DNA of 64,000 nt from Diplodia intermedia (taxonomy: Eukaryota; Ascomycota; Dothideomycetes; Botryosphaeriales; Botryosphaeriaceae). The translations under genes were made by a program, and so were the position numbers. Shown piece by piece: positions 11,201-22,669 of this stretch (within the stretch, counting starts at the first letter, position 1; each line of letters starts with the position of its first letter). The stretch is from the NCBI GenBank assembly GCA_021495925.1, contig JAKEKT010000020.1, positions 1 to 64,000 of the forward strand, read 5' to 3'. Below the pieces are notes generated by a model that made no database searches, was not told the DNA's origin, and was given only the letters and a program-made list of their open reading frames with translations.

Positions 11201-13453
11201 ACGATTCGCTCAATCAATTGCGACTCTCCTGGCAAACGGAAAGTGTTGAGAAGCTGCCGCAGAGCTTCGTCGACTCTTTGGCCACCGAAGTCGAATGTCT
11301 CCATGAAGGCAGCCAGGATCGCTTCGTTTTCCTTCTTCGAGATAAACTCGCCGAGTACCTTCTTATCCAGTCTTGTCGTTCCCTTGAGGAAATTTGCGAC
11401 GGACGTCGGGTTGTCCGGGTTGTCAATGATTCCTTGAGATACCAGGAAGGCGATGCCGCCCTTGGGCTTTTCGTTGAATTTTTTGGCGCCACGGATGATT
11501 GTCTTCTTCTGCTCTCTCTGTTTCACCAATTGCTTGGCATCTGGGAGGCCCTCCGTCCGCGGTTCGTCCTCCAGCCGATCTGCTATCAACTGGATGAATC
11601 CGAGAAGAGCGTCGAGACAGAGAGGTGGCACATTGGTCGTACTCCATGTGGCAGAATCCGGGAAGGCATTCCGTGATAGCAGTCCAATCATGTCCATGCA
11701 TAAGTCACTCCGGTCGACCTCGCAATCGTAGTTGACAAACAGCTCGACCATGAAGGAAGGTATCCTGCAAAGAGCTCCCACGCTCTCCACCATTGCCTCT
11801 CTTGCATCTGGTTTCCGGGCGCCACCTTCCAACCCAAGTTTCTGCCTGTCTTTCACTGGCACAGGGGTGGATCGGCCACTGCTTGACCCCGGCTGGGGCG
11901 TAGGTTTGACCAAGCTGGGGGTTTGAGGAACACCCTCGTACAGAGCAGGGTCAATATTGGCTTCCTGGGGTATTTCAACGCGAGGGAATAAGCATGCGAC
12001 AAGGTACGAAAGGAAAAGCTCTTGTTGGAGCTTCAGCACGCCTCTGCATGTTGCCAGAAGAGTGTACGCTACTCTCAACGACTCGTTCAGCACCGCAATG
12101 TTTTCGGACCGAACGAGCTGGAAGATGTGGCGACAAAGAGTGTCCTTCGCTAGAGATGCAAGACTTGGGTGACTCGCAATCGAGGGCCCGGCAACTTCGA
12201 GCGCGACGTCGACGATCCGTAAAGCCATGATCCTCATGGTGTCATTGTGTTGTCGATCGTCAGGGTCCAGGAGGTCCACCAAAACGCGGAAAAGTTCCCG
12301 TATGGATGGGAGCGAGTACGGCTTGATGACTTGGTCCTCTTCAGACTCCTCCTCAACTAGCGGGAGATGCAGTTGGCTGCCGTTGGGATTTCCATTATCC
12401 TCACTGCCGTCTGGTGTCTTCTCCAAACTCGTTGAAGACCGCGAAGCTTCCGGTACGCTACCAGGCACGGCCAAGGAGTCTCCGTTCGCTGTCGGGTCCA
12501 TTTTGACAGCATCCATGTCATCCTTGGTACTCGCCTCAAGAGCTCCCGGATCGTCACCAGCCTCAATTTCGAGATGCTTCAGCCTCTCGAAAATCACCTG
12601 GCACATGGTGACCATGGCAATTTCGGCAGACCGCCGCAAAACCTCAGAAAGTCGGATCTGGCAGCACATGCTCAAGCCGGTCTCCATCATTTCACAGACA
12701 CTCTCGTCGCTCAATATGTCACCCGCTGGTCCAGAAATCATGTTCTCCATAAGCTTCAATATCCGCAGAAGCACGATCTCGTCCGCAGCGGTGTCGGTAG
12801 CTTCGAAGCGGCAGTGCGTGATCGCGGAAGAAAGCAGCTGCATAGCCAGAGGCAGGCGGGGCGAGTCGCGGCCGATAATGTTGTAGGAGAGGAACTTCGT
12901 TATGGCAATCAGCGCCAGCGAGGTTATTGGTGCGGAGGTCGACGACGAGCGGATGACCTGCAGGAACGGATGGAGCAGGGCGGGCGTGTCGAAGCTGCGG
13001 ATGTCTGCACATGTGTCAAAAAAGGACATCTCGGACGCCAATGTCTATGGCCTTACCATTGCAACCCTTGAGGTCACTTCGCAGGCGCGTGAAGGCCGAC
13101 ATAAGGGGATTGTCCTGCATGCTCCTCCCCTTCTTGCCTCTGAGGCCCCATCGTCCGGCGAGGGCATCGTCGCCAGAGCCCAGTTTTATGCTCGCGGCAT
13201 TGCCCTCGCCCTTCTCGATGCGCTGTATGGCCAGCGGCTTCGCGGCGCCGCCGCCGAGGATGGCGGACACGGAAGACTGGGCCCAGCGCGCATGCTTGCG
13301 CATGGCGGAGGTGACGGTGATGCATTCTGTGACGACGAGCGCGACGGGATCGATCGAGGCGGATATGGCGCGGGTGCGCGGGTGGAATTCTGGCACGCCT
13401 TGCAGTGCGGCCTGGGTTGAGGAGTCCGGCTGGGTGCTGCCATCGGCGGCCAT
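8276..13453 (-). CDS. GEA1: Large Arf guanine-nucleotide exchange factor, Sec7 domain (Gea/GBF1 type)
   Basis: Activates Arf GTPases at the Golgi for COPI-coated vesicle formation. Exons 13453-13057, 13004-10462, 10406-10117, 10068-9334, 9283-9177, 9126-8744 and 8659-8276 give 1612 residues. In order: an N-terminal dimerisation/HUS-like helical region; the Sec7 domain at roughly residues 530-720, with KGGIAFLVSQGI, the catalytic glutamate in FRLPGESQLIERI and IIMLNTDQHNPN; HDS helical regions (for example LVHVMLNLFINSLIP); and an acidic, Lys/Glu-rich tail. The intron at 10461-10407 has a GC donor (CAG|GCAAGT) and AG acceptor; without it the frame ends early. The other introns are GT-AG, 48-84 nt. 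Length and the Sec7 flanks fit Gea/GBF1 rather than the BIG/Sec7p class. Confidence 0.92.
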
Positions 13454-14117
13454 GATTGCTGAGCTTCGGCGGCGGGCGAAGGGGGAGCCCCGGGGAGGAT
13501 GTAGAGGTCGGTGGACTGGTCCCGGGTGGTTCGCAGCTGTGCAGGGTCGTGGGCTTCAGCTTCCCATCATCGGACGGAGGAGAGTGAGACTGCGCGGGCG
13601 GTGGGCGCGTGGTGGATGCTCAGGTATCTCGCACCGCAGGTCAAAGCTTACTGCCGCACGGAAGCGGGCAAAGACCGCCGCGAGTTGACACCTTGCACTG
13701 CCAAGCTCTCCACACCCATCCATCTCGCCCACTCAACTCGGGACACCTGCCGTGCGCACGGTCCGGCTGCTGGTTGATCGCTTGGATGCCAATGGGCATT
13801 GCTGGTATCCTGCACAGGTGCCCTCGCAATTCTTCGACTCTATATCTTATGTACAACCCCCGGTTCCCCAAACGCCAGCAGCCATGTCAATCACACGTTG
13901 AACGACCGTCACGCATATGCAGTCTTCCTCGTCCCCACATTGCTTAATCTCAGAATCCACAGCCAACTCCGGTTGTGCCCATTGCATACCCTGGCCTGGC
14001 GACTCGAGTGTTCACTGCCGCGCTTCAAGGCCCCGTGAAGAGAAATAGCGCATGCCAAATGTGCGGAACCACAATTACAAAGTTTTCAACCGTATATGAA
14101 GCTAAATTCCCGAGGCT
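13454..14117. other. Upstream region of the Sec7 gene
   Basis: Between the start of the Arf-GEF gene and the 3' end of the mannosyltransferase gene, both on the minus strand. It should hold the Arf-GEF promoter. I see no gene in it. Confidence 0.55.
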
Positions 14118-16102
14118 TTACTCGAGCGGATCTTTAATCTGCTTGGCAGCGTCCTTGCCGCCAGCTTTCACACTGGATCCTGTGTTAGTGTCATAGCGCA
14201 TCTCTGGTGGTCTTGGAAAACTTACAGAGGACCGTCTGCCTTCTTCTCTCCCGTAACTCGATTCCTATCAGCCTTCTCTTCTGACTCCTCTTTCTCAGCC
14301 TCTAGTTTTGCATGTGCAGCTTTCGCCCGCTCGACCGCATTCTGGTTCTTCTTCGCCTGCTCCTCCTTGACCTGTTCAGCCTTGGCTTTGGATGACCCGG
14401 CGCCATCTTTGTTCGAAGTCTGTTCCTTCGAGGAGCCGTCTTTGGCGTTGACGTCCTTTGCGGAGCCGTCCTTTGCAGAGCTGTCCTTCGCAGAGCTGTC
14501 CTTCACAGAGCTGTCCTTTGCGGAACTATCCTTTGCGGAGCTGTCCTTTGCGGAGCTATCCTTTGCGGAGCTGTCCTTTGCGGAACTGTCCTTCGCAGAA
14601 CTGTCCTTTGCGGAACTATCCTTTGCGGAGCTGTCTTTTGCAGAGCTACCCTTCGTGGAATCTTCCTTCGAGGTCTGAGCCGTAGAATCAGTCTGGTCGG
14701 AGTTGTCGTTCTTTCCGTCCTTCTCTGTTTCCATGTACTCCTCCTTGGCTATCTTTCTGAGATCTGCCTTGTCTTTTCTCCACTGATCAGATGGCGTTTC
14801 AAAAGTGTCTTTGAGTTTTTTCAGTCGGTCCTCTTTTTCCTGAGTTTCTTGAGCCTTCGCGAGCCTTTCTTGTTCCATTTCCTCCATGTGCCGGATGTCA
14901 TCGACACTGGGCTCATACAGATGCCAAATGGTGTAGTGTGGGAGCCCAACAACAGAGTACTTCATTCTCTTTGCCATCTGCGATATGATTAGCGTGAATC
15001 GGCTAAAATTGGACTGGAGGACGCACCTTGCCAAAACCTTCAGTTTCTGCGTGCTTCTCGAAACTGAAGGCTGGGAAATGCACGCCGGACCGGAACACTT
15101 TAGCCTTGGCCAAGATACTGACACCGCCGACACCGTCGATTTCCATTTCCATATCGGGGTCTCCGTAAGGGTCGCGCAAATAAGCAAGATGGGGACGCCA
15201 CGTTGCATACTCTGCATAGCCTTCGACAATGACAGCGTCTTCGTCAAGGGTATCCGCTAGAGCGAGAGCTGTTTCGGACTCTTGCCAAGAATTGAGGTCG
15301 TAAGGTTGCTCTCCGCCAAGCCAATCTGGCAGCGGTCGCCACACGTCTGCTGCGCTTTAGCCAAGAGTCAAGAACGTGGAATTAGTGTCGACGTACTTGG
15401 TACGATGATGTCCTTGTTGTGGCGCATGAGATCCTCCAAGATTGTAAACGGCGCAGTCTCAACGTCCACGTCACGCCAGTAGACCCAGCTGTGCGTAGGC
15501 CGCAGAGCAGCGCTCAACAACCAATTGCGCGCTTGAGCCATGGACTTTCTCCGGCCTGCCTGCGCCGCGAAACCATGTCTGCTCTCCACGTCCTGATTGA
15601 CCTTCTGACCAAAGTCCTTCTCCATGATCGAGATCTCTCCAAAATGTTGCGTGGGGTCTTCGTTCGCTTGCAATCCCTCCAGTAGCTCAGACAGCAGCTC
15701 GAGTGTGTTGTCCTTCGAATCTCCAACCAAGAACGCCAAATCAATGAAGTTGTGCGGATACGTCAAGTTTCGTAGATGTCCGAAGAACATGGGCAAATGC
15801 GGCGCCGCATCTCTCAGCGGGGCGCAGAGCAGAATGCGCTCTTCTCTTTCCCAACCACGCGCCGTGCCTTGCACATTGTTGAGGTCGTAGTAGCGAACGG
15901 TCTCGAGCTGGAAGTCGGGCGCGGCGGAGAACAGGCCGAGCGTCAGGACGGGGCCGACGGCTGCCCTGAAGCCCGAGGAAAATAGGAAGAGCGAAGTTAT
16001 GATAAGGGCGGAAAGAAGACCTATTCTAATGAACAATGAGCGACGTCTTCGCTGCGCAGGCGTCGAGCGCGGCTGAAACCTGCGGAGACGGCTGGTTAGC
16101 AT
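14118..16102 (-). CDS. ANP1: Anp1/Van1/Mnn9-family Golgi mannosyltransferase (GT62) with repeat tail
   Basis: Subunit of the cis-Golgi mannan polymerase that extends the N-glycan outer chain. Exons 16102-15397, 15346-15027, 14977-14226 and 14172-14118 give 610 residues. It is a type II protein: a short basic cytosolic segment and one membrane anchor (about residues 23-42), then the GT62 domain with LLCAPLRDAAPHLPMFF, NWLLSAALRPTHSWVYWRDVD, IVPNVWRPLPDWL and AEYATWRPHLAY. After LYEPSVDD comes a coiled, charged extension and 14 tandem SSAKD-like units. An in-frame ATG at 16135 would add 11 residues. The last 18 codons come from an inferred final exon ending KDPLE; if its intron is retained, translation stops at 14222. 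Anp1 is favoured over Van1/Mnn9 only because of the long charged tail. Confidence 0.87.
14438..14647 (-). repeat. 15-bp tandem repeat coding 14 SSAKD-like pentapeptides
   Basis: Fourteen contiguous 15-bp units inside the mannosyltransferase gene. Reading along the protein there are nine SSAKD, one SSVKD, two more SSAKD, then GSAKD and VNAKD. Units differ mainly at third codon positions, so the array is not brand new. Being a multiple of three, copy-number change keeps the frame. Confidence 0.95.
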
Positions 16103-17071
16103 CACGGCGGCGAATCTCACGGGAGAGAGGCGCACTTGTGGGGCTCTATATGGAATGTCTGCTGCCCGCCCGTGCTGTAGCCAGCATAGCCGTTGGCGAA
16201 GCCGTGGCGGTGCATCGTTTTGCCATGAAGAGGTAACATCAAGTCGACGGAGGCCTGCAACTACCCGCCGGGCGGCTCAGGAGGTACGGTTCGGAGGGCC
16301 AGCCACCTCCAAGACTGCAGACGCTCGGGGCGCAATTGCGGACTCTGGGGAAGCTAGGTCGAGGCGAAGCGATCGCCAGGCGGTCGGGTGGATTGTGGGT
16401 GAGGTCGTGGCGGAGGAGCTGCGGGCGAAGGTGCGTCTCCACGGGCTCGACCTACGGCCAAGGTGGCTCGTTAGAGGCAGATCAGCAAGGATTCCGTTTA
16501 GCTCAATGCCGTCCCGCTGCCGGTCCCTGCCGTTAACCCAAACGTCACAGCCTACAGCGATGATCGGTGCAGTCGCTGTCGCAGATAACAATTGCCGCGA
16601 GGTGTCCTAAAGGCACGCAGGAGACCGACCCCTTGGCTGCGGCGGCGGCTGACAAGCCCGCCGCTGCAGCTTCGACGCGATACGAGATACAGACGATCCT
16701 GCGCCATTTTGCGACACCCGCCAGGGCTTTGCGCTCCCGCCTAATTTTTGTAGGTCCGCCGCCAGTGTGATTGCGAAAGGTCATTGAATCATGTATTACG
16801 CTCTGACTGGCTATGGCATTTTAAACAATGAGCGTGATGCCACTTGCGACCATAGCTGCGTATAGTCGCAGTTGCCATTCTGCCGTCCCGGGCCCCGGCG
16901 TCAGCATACCGCCCTGGATCCAGTCCAGCCCGCCTGCGCCCAACGCCTTGCAGCCAACCTTTTAGTTGAACTCAAATCATACACAGATGCAAAGGAGCCC
17001 CCTTCTGTGACTCCCACAACAGTCTCACATGGCGACAGATGCAAAGTCGTCCCTCCTTGACTCGCAACATC
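16103..17071. other. Upstream region of the mannosyltransferase gene
   Basis: Likely promoter and leader of the mannosyltransferase (minus), and 3' flank of the polymerase-delta subunit gene (minus). ORFs are short and domain-free; I see no further gene. Confidence 0.55.
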
Positions 17072-17719
17072 TTATGTCTCCACAAAGCGCGATCTCAGTA
17101 GCTCATCGACGTAAGCGCGTTGCGCCTTCGTGTTTTCCTTGCCTTCCTTCAGCAGTACTGCCAGAACCTCAATGGGAGGGTTCATGCCGAGGCGGTGTGC
17201 GCGCTTCCAGCGCTTGACACGTGCATTGCCGATGCATGGCTGCTTCGTGTCAGCAAAGGTCGTAAGACACAGCTCCGTTGTGGTCGTACTCACCCCATAC
17301 TGCCCGCTTGTATCGAATTCTCGAAGCACCTTCTCGTGGAGGCTGACGTCCTGTTGGTGCACCCGTGGCGCCTTCCTCGCACGCTCCTTTTCCTTCCAGT
17401 ACTTCTTGATCTGTGTCTCCGTGATGCGGCTTGCTTCCTTCTCCTCGGGCGAGACCTTTGCCTTTGCGGCCTCCTTCTGCGACTGCTGAGCGATGGCAAG
17501 TTCCGAGGTAGTGGGCTCGGTAGGCTCAGGGTCCGCCTCGGCCTTCAAGTTCGTCTCGGTGATCGATTCCGACAAGATCGGGTCCTGCTTTGACTTGTTC
17601 GTGGCCTTCGCCTTGCCCGTCGGCGAGCCTCGGGGCTTCGTCACTCGGTTGGAGGCGCCATGAAAGGCGAGCGTTGCCTGTCTGGTCTGCGGGCCAGATG
17701 CGCGACGTTTGGGGGGCAT
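17072..17719 (-). CDS. cdm1: DNA polymerase delta subunit 4 (Cdm1/POLD4)
   Basis: Smallest, accessory subunit of the replicative polymerase delta. Exons 17719-17294 and 17239-17072 (54-nt intron) give 197 residues. The basic N terminus MPPKRRA is followed by RQATLAFHG, which resembles, imperfectly, a PCNA-interacting motif. A Lys/Glu-rich linker follows, then the conserved C-terminal core: LREFDTSGQYG joined by splicing to PCIGNARVKRWKRAHRLGMNPP, the hallmark of the family. Unspliced reading replaces this join with a Thr-rich stretch, which supports the intron. It is divergent from the decapping enzyme gene with 281 bp between start codons. Assignment rests on the C-terminal block and is good. 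Confidence 0.88.
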   Translation of the reverse strand: MPPKRRASGPQTRQATLAFHGASNRVTKPRGSPTGKAKATNKSKQDPILSESITETNLKAEADPEPTEPTTSELAIAQQSQKEAAKAKVSPEEKEASRITETQIKKYWKEKERARKAPRVHQQDVSLHEKVLREFDTSGQYGVSTTTTELCLTTFADTKQPCIGNARVKRWKRAHRLGMNPPIEVLAVLLKEGKENTKAQRAYVDELLRSRFVET

Positions 17720-18000
17720 TATTGCGGTGGGTGTGATGTCGGTGGAATGGAATCAGGGTCTTTACGATTGGCCCAGCGGAAGATAGAAATACGTGATGTG
17801 ATGCCGGGATATGAGTGGGGATGGCGTCGAAGGAACTGGTGCGTTGCCTATGACGACGATACGTATGGGGCAATGGCTTGGCGCTAGCTGCCAGTCGCGC
17901 TTCGCGAAGTCCCGTGAGCGGCCGCAAACCACCCAGATACTTCCGGCGCGCCAGAGTTAACCCTCGTCACCACGTCTTTCAACGCGTCCGCAAGAGCATC
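17720..18000. promoter_or_regulatory. Shared divergent promoter of POLD4 and decapping enzyme genes
   Basis: 281 bp between two start codons on opposite strands. An ATTGG (inverted CCAAT) lies near 17764. That the region drives both genes is inferred from spacing. Confidence 0.5.
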
Positions 18001-19311
18001 ATGGCAACCACGAATGCGGAGGCGGAAGCTCTGATCCCACAATTCAAGCTGAATAAGTTTCTCAATCAAGGTAAATACGAATCAGCGGCATTTTCACGAT
18101 ACGAACTTCCCGAGGCAATTTCATGCACACGCAGTCGTGGGAGGCTGAAGCCATATGGTCCACGTTGACCTCGCTTTCATTTATCTTATCGTTACGTACG
18201 GGCCATCCCCTCGGCAGCCGACAACTGCGTGCGTGGGTATCATATTGTTTTTCCAGTCATCCACGCCTCTTGCTGCAGCATGCGCTCATTCGTTCATCCT
18301 GAGCAGACCAAGCCGGTCGTCGCCTCGTGCTTCTAGGCTCCATCCAAGACAAACCAGCGCTTCTCGTCGCTGAACGAGCAGCTTTCTCAGCCGAGCCCGC
18401 CCATCTGGAGAGCTTCACGTCGTCGTTAGCGAACATCAAAAACCTTGGGGCCAATGATATCTACTTTTGGTTCCTTGCAGCCACAGCGGCCGACCCAAAG
18501 AATTCCACCCAGCCACCTGACCTCAAGCTGAATCTGATTTGGCCTTGCAACGAGAAGCACATCAGGAAGTACTCGCAGCAAGGGGTGCGCATAGTGACCG
18601 AAACGCCGGAAATCTACAGGGATCATGTGCGTCCTTACATGCAGAAACAGCGGGAAGAGGGAAGGCTCAATTGGGTGTTCAACATCATCGAGGGACGCAC
18701 TGAGCAAGAAGATGTCTTTTTCCGCGAGCACGGAGAAGAGGGGTTCCTCGTGTTGCCGGACCTGTGAGCATTCCTGACCGGCACGATCGTCTACAATAGT
18801 GTGGTGTACTGACCCGCCTCCTTTCCTGCAGCAACTGGGACCGCAAAACTATGGCCAGCCTCCACCTGCTTGGACTTGTAGAGCGCCGCGACATTTGGTC
18901 GGTGAGAGACCTCAGGAAAACGCACATTACATGGCTCAAGCACATGCGCGCAAAGCTGCTGGATGCGACGGTGAAATTATACCCAGAGTTGGAAAGGGAC
19001 CAGCTCAAGCTCTACATCCACTGTATGTTGCGCAGTACGTCACACACTCATCTCCCTTTCTGACGGTCGCAGATCAACCAACCTACTATCACTTCCATGT
19101 TCACATAGTGCACGTGGCTCTCGAGGCCGGCGCAACTCAGGCCACAGGAAAAGCGTTGGGCCTGGAGAACATCATCAGCCAGCTCGAGCACATGGCTGGC
19201 CCGGCGGACACGGCGGGCATGGCGGACCTGTCTTTGACCTACACCGTGGGCGAAGCTAGCGAGCTGTGGACCGAGATCTTCGAGCCACTGAGAGGTAGCG
19301 GAGCCTCGTAA
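18001..19311 (+). CDS. DCS1: Scavenger mRNA decapping enzyme, DcpS/Dcs1 (HIT family)
   Basis: Hydrolyses m7GpppN cap remnants after 3'-5' mRNA decay. Exons 18001-18070, 18307-18763, 18832-19022 and 19073-19311 give 318 residues. The N-terminal swapped domain carries VLLGSIQDKPALLVAE and DIYFWFLAATA. The linker contains NLIWPCNEKHIRKYSQQ, and the C-terminal HIT domain has HYQPTYYHFHVHIVHV, where the last HxHxH carries the catalytic histidine. The join LPDL|NWDRKTM and the HYQPTYYH junction across the last intron both restore conserved blocks. The first intron (236 nt) is longer than the others. Length is normal for the family. Confidence 0.92.
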
Positions 19312-20261
19312 CCGATACGGGGATAGGCATGAGCCCGGGTTGGGCGTCTCTCGTCCCTTCACGCGGTCGCGGGCGACGGTTGTTTGGCGTTGCACCCTCA
19401 TGCGGCCACCTCAAACAGGCGAATGAAACAGAAGGTAGGCGCCGCTATAGTCAAAGATAGGAGAGGTGTCGGAAGGGCTCCGGTTGGCCAAGCGATCTCA
19501 TGCAAACAGGCGTCCCAGACACAGGGACGGAGGATGCGGTTGTAGAGGGATAGACTTAGAGAAGGGACTCGTCGGCACGTCCTGATGGGGCAGGATCAGC
19601 GAGCGAACTTTGCACGATGTGCGCAGTGCATTTATTAGATCTTGCATAAATCTCCGCCGAGCCGCCAATCACAAATTACTTTGGCCCGGCAAGCAGGCTT
19701 GTCTGGCGCCGCCGCGGGCGCGACGTGCGCGCTTGACGAGTGGTTGGCAGCGGCGCGGCTCGACGCCGTCGTGCATGAGAGGCGTCAGCCAGTCGAGGCC
19801 GGCGCGCAGGTCGTCAGCGGCGGGCCCGCGTGAAGAAACAAGCCCGCGGGCGCCAGTCGACGAAGCAACACATAGAGATGCCCAGACGCGGCGTGAAACC
19901 CAGCGGACCTTGGGAGGCGTTTCATAATCCTTGGCTCATTAGGGGCGAAATTTCGGCTCGCGATGGCAGGCGCTTGGGGTCGCGGCGCGGGCAGCGCCTG
20001 GGCCAAAGCGCCCCCGGTCGCGTAGCCGATATCTCAGACCGCCGCCCTCCTCCAATCGTGCGGTCCTCCGACCATAAACTTGCTTGCGGCTGCTCTTGCT
20101 TGCGTTTCCACTCCTTCATCGGTTTACCTCACGCTCTTTCGGTCTCCGCGCCTTCCGCTCCTTAACTCGCTCCACGAGCCCGGCCTCTGGACGCATACGC
20201 AACTACTACGCCCACGAAGACTCACGCATCAAACAAGTGCAGCGCTTATCTTAACGACACC
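19312..20261. other. Intergenic / upstream region of the Gel gene
   Basis: 3' flank of the decapping gene and promoter plus leader of the glucanosyltransferase. The last 150 bp are C/T-rich, and the start codon sits in a strong context (gacaccATG). ORFs are short; no gene is supported. Confidence 0.55.
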
Positions 20262-21883
20262 ATGCTCGTCAAGTACCTTCTGCCGGCCCTGCTCGCGGGC
20301 TCCGCCGCCGCCGTCAACACTCTCGAGATCAACGGCCAGGATTTCGTCGACCCCAAGACCAACAAGCGCTTCTACATCATTGGTGTTGAGTACGTCCCTG
20401 GTTGCCTTGATTTTCAGGAGCACCGCAGTTGCTAATCCTCGCGCAGCTACCAGCCCGGCGGACAGGCCGGCTACAACGAGGCCTCGGGCAAGGACCCCTT
20501 GACTGATGGCGATGCTTGCCTGCGTGACGCTGCGATCATGCAGCAGCTGGGTGTAAGCTTGGTTCCACCCACATGTCAGGCGCTCCACGTGCTGACCCTT
20601 GCTCCCAGATCAACACCATCCGTGTCTACAACGTCGATCCCGATGGAGACCACGATCAGTGCGCCAGCATCTTCAACTACGTCGGTATCTACATGATGCT
20701 TGACGTCAACTCTCCTCTGGCCGGCGAGAGCATCGACCGTTCCCAGCCGGCAAACTCCTACAACGCCGACTACCTGGAGCGCGTCTTCAAGATGGTGGAT
20801 GCGTTCAAGAACTACCCCAACACTCTCGCCTTCTTCGGCGCCAACGAGATCATCAACGACGTTGACTCATCTGAGAAGAACCCGCCCTACATTCGCGTAC
20901 GTCAATGCCTTCCAATGTGTCTAGAAAGCTATTGCTCACAATCATTATAGGCTGTCCAGCGTGACCTGAAGCAGTACATCAAGAACAACGCCGACCGCAC
21001 CATCCCTGTTGGCTACTCTGCTGCCCAGGTCCAGGATGTCCTTCAGGACACCTGGGAGTACCTCCAGTGCGCCATTGACGGCAACGACGACGACATGTCT
21101 CGCGCCGACTTCTTCGGCCTGAACTCGTACTCTTGGTGCGGTGGTGATGCCACTTTCAGCTCCTCCGGCTACAGCGACCTTGTCGACATGTTCAAGAACA
21201 GCAGCATCCCCGTCTTCTTCTCTGAGTACGGCTGCAACGAGGTTCAGCCCCGTGTCTTCGATGAGGTGCAGGCTCTGTACGGCGAGAACATGACCTCCCT
21301 CTCTGGTGGTCTGGTCTACGAGTACACCCAGGAGGAGGCTGACTACGGTCTGGTCGTCATCAACGACAACGACACTATCACCCTCAGGACCGACTTCGAC
21401 AACCTGCAGAAGCAGTTCAACAAGCTTGACATCTCGTTGATCCAGTCCCAGAACGAGACCGGCACCTCCATCACCCCTCCCAAGTGCGCGAAGGACCTCA
21501 TCGACGACGACACGTTCGGCGCCGACTGGGACATCCCCTCGACTCCTTCCAAGGCTGCTAGCTGGATCAAGAACGGTCTTGACAACCCCAACACGGGCAA
21601 GATCGTTGACGTCACTGCTACCGCTGTCCCCGTTGCCATCTACGGTACCGACGGCAGCGAGATCAAGGACCTGAAGATCAGCAAGGTTGCGGATGGCGAG
21701 AGCAACACCCCCAGCGGCAGCTCGCTCAGCTCCGGCTCCACCACCAGCGGCGGCGGTAACTCTTCCACCACCAGCTCCGGCTCCTCGTCCAGCAGCACGG
21801 CGGAGGGTGCTGCGGGCAAGGTCGGCGTCAAGAGCACCAGCGCTCTTGTCTTCGCTGCCGTTCTTGCCATCATGCTTTGCTAG
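20262..21883 (+). CDS. gel1: GPI-anchored beta-1,3-glucanosyltransferase, GH72 (Gel/Gas)
   Basis: Cell-wall enzyme that elongates beta-1,3-glucan by cutting and rejoining chains at the outer face of the plasma membrane. Exons 20262-20389, 20447-20552, 20609-20896 and 20951-21883 give 484 residues. Features in order: signal peptide (MLVKYLLPALLAGSAAA); GH72 domain with INTIRVYNVDP, acid/base Glu in FFGANEI and nucleophile Glu in FFSEYGCNE; NSYSWCG; a C-terminal Ser/Gly-rich region (about 430-465); and a hydrophobic GPI-addition tail. There is no CBM43 cysteine box, so it belongs to the Gel1-like class rather than the Gas1-like class. Optimal codon use (many -C endings) suggests high expression. 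All introns are 54-57 nt. Confidence 0.93.
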
Positions 21884-22669
21884 ACCATGGAAGCATAGTG
21901 TTTACAAGCTTATGATGTGTTCCATGACGAGTTTTTCCGTTTCTTCGGCTATTGGGGCTTTCTAGTTAATCGGATGCACCTCCAAAGGCTTCCTTTCTTC
22001 ACTTCAACTTGGCATAGCGCGTTTTTATCCCACTGCAGGTCGGCGGCTAGCTATGGGTATTTGAGAGAGCATGTATAGATGACGGGGTTTTTAATCGAAA
22101 ATAGATTTGCTTCGGCGCAATGCGTTTTTGGCTCTTGTGATTCTCTCTTTAGTCGGTGTCCAGTCACCGGCTGCTTTGGTCATCCATGATGTTTGGTATC
22201 ATGCATCCATGGTACACGGTCTGTTTGCGAAGTGAGGGCCATGTTTAGAGAGTAAGTCAATGGAGCCTAAAGCTATTGTTTGCATCTGTATCCTGATTCG
22301 ACTCCCATGAGTAGGAAAGCTCTTTTGACTCATCAGCGCTTCGACCCAATCTGTACTTACCTGTTGCAATATTAAAGAACATGGCAGCGTACACGTGAAG
22401 CGATGACAAAGGACCGAATGAGAGCTTCAATTGCTCTATCACGTCTGCATCCTCAGCGAACCACTTGCATCCATGCTTTGATAAAAGGTTCGGAAGGAAT
22501 ACACTAGTGGAGCGGCTCCCGAAAATCGGACTTAAGAGCCCTGTGAGTCCTCGCAGAGCTTGGCTTATCAATCAAGCATTATAAAATGGGGGAGCTCTAA
22601 AGCTCAGCCCCGCATCGCGTCATTTAGTGGCACAACTAGACGGTCCTCGTTCTCTTCTACTATAGGCAA
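21884..22669. other. Intergenic region
   Basis: A+T-richer stretch with the 3' UTR of the Gel gene and the promoter of the quinone oxidoreductase. A 104-codon minus-strand ORF at 22257-22571 lacks an ATG start and any domain, so I do not call it. Confidence 0.55.
22580..22586 (+). promoter_or_regulatory. TATA box of the quinone oxidoreductase gene
   Basis: TATAAAA, 84 bp before the first ATG at 22670. It is the best TATA match I noticed in the window. Stress-inducible genes often carry such boxes; promoter function is inferred. Confidence 0.5.

Noticed and set aside
14367..14678. Plus-strand ORF with a repeated ELSFA pattern
   Set aside because: Exact antisense shadow of the SSAKD array.
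22257..22571. 104-codon minus-strand ORF
   Set aside because: Starts with TTG, lies in the upstream region of the oxidoreductase, no domain.
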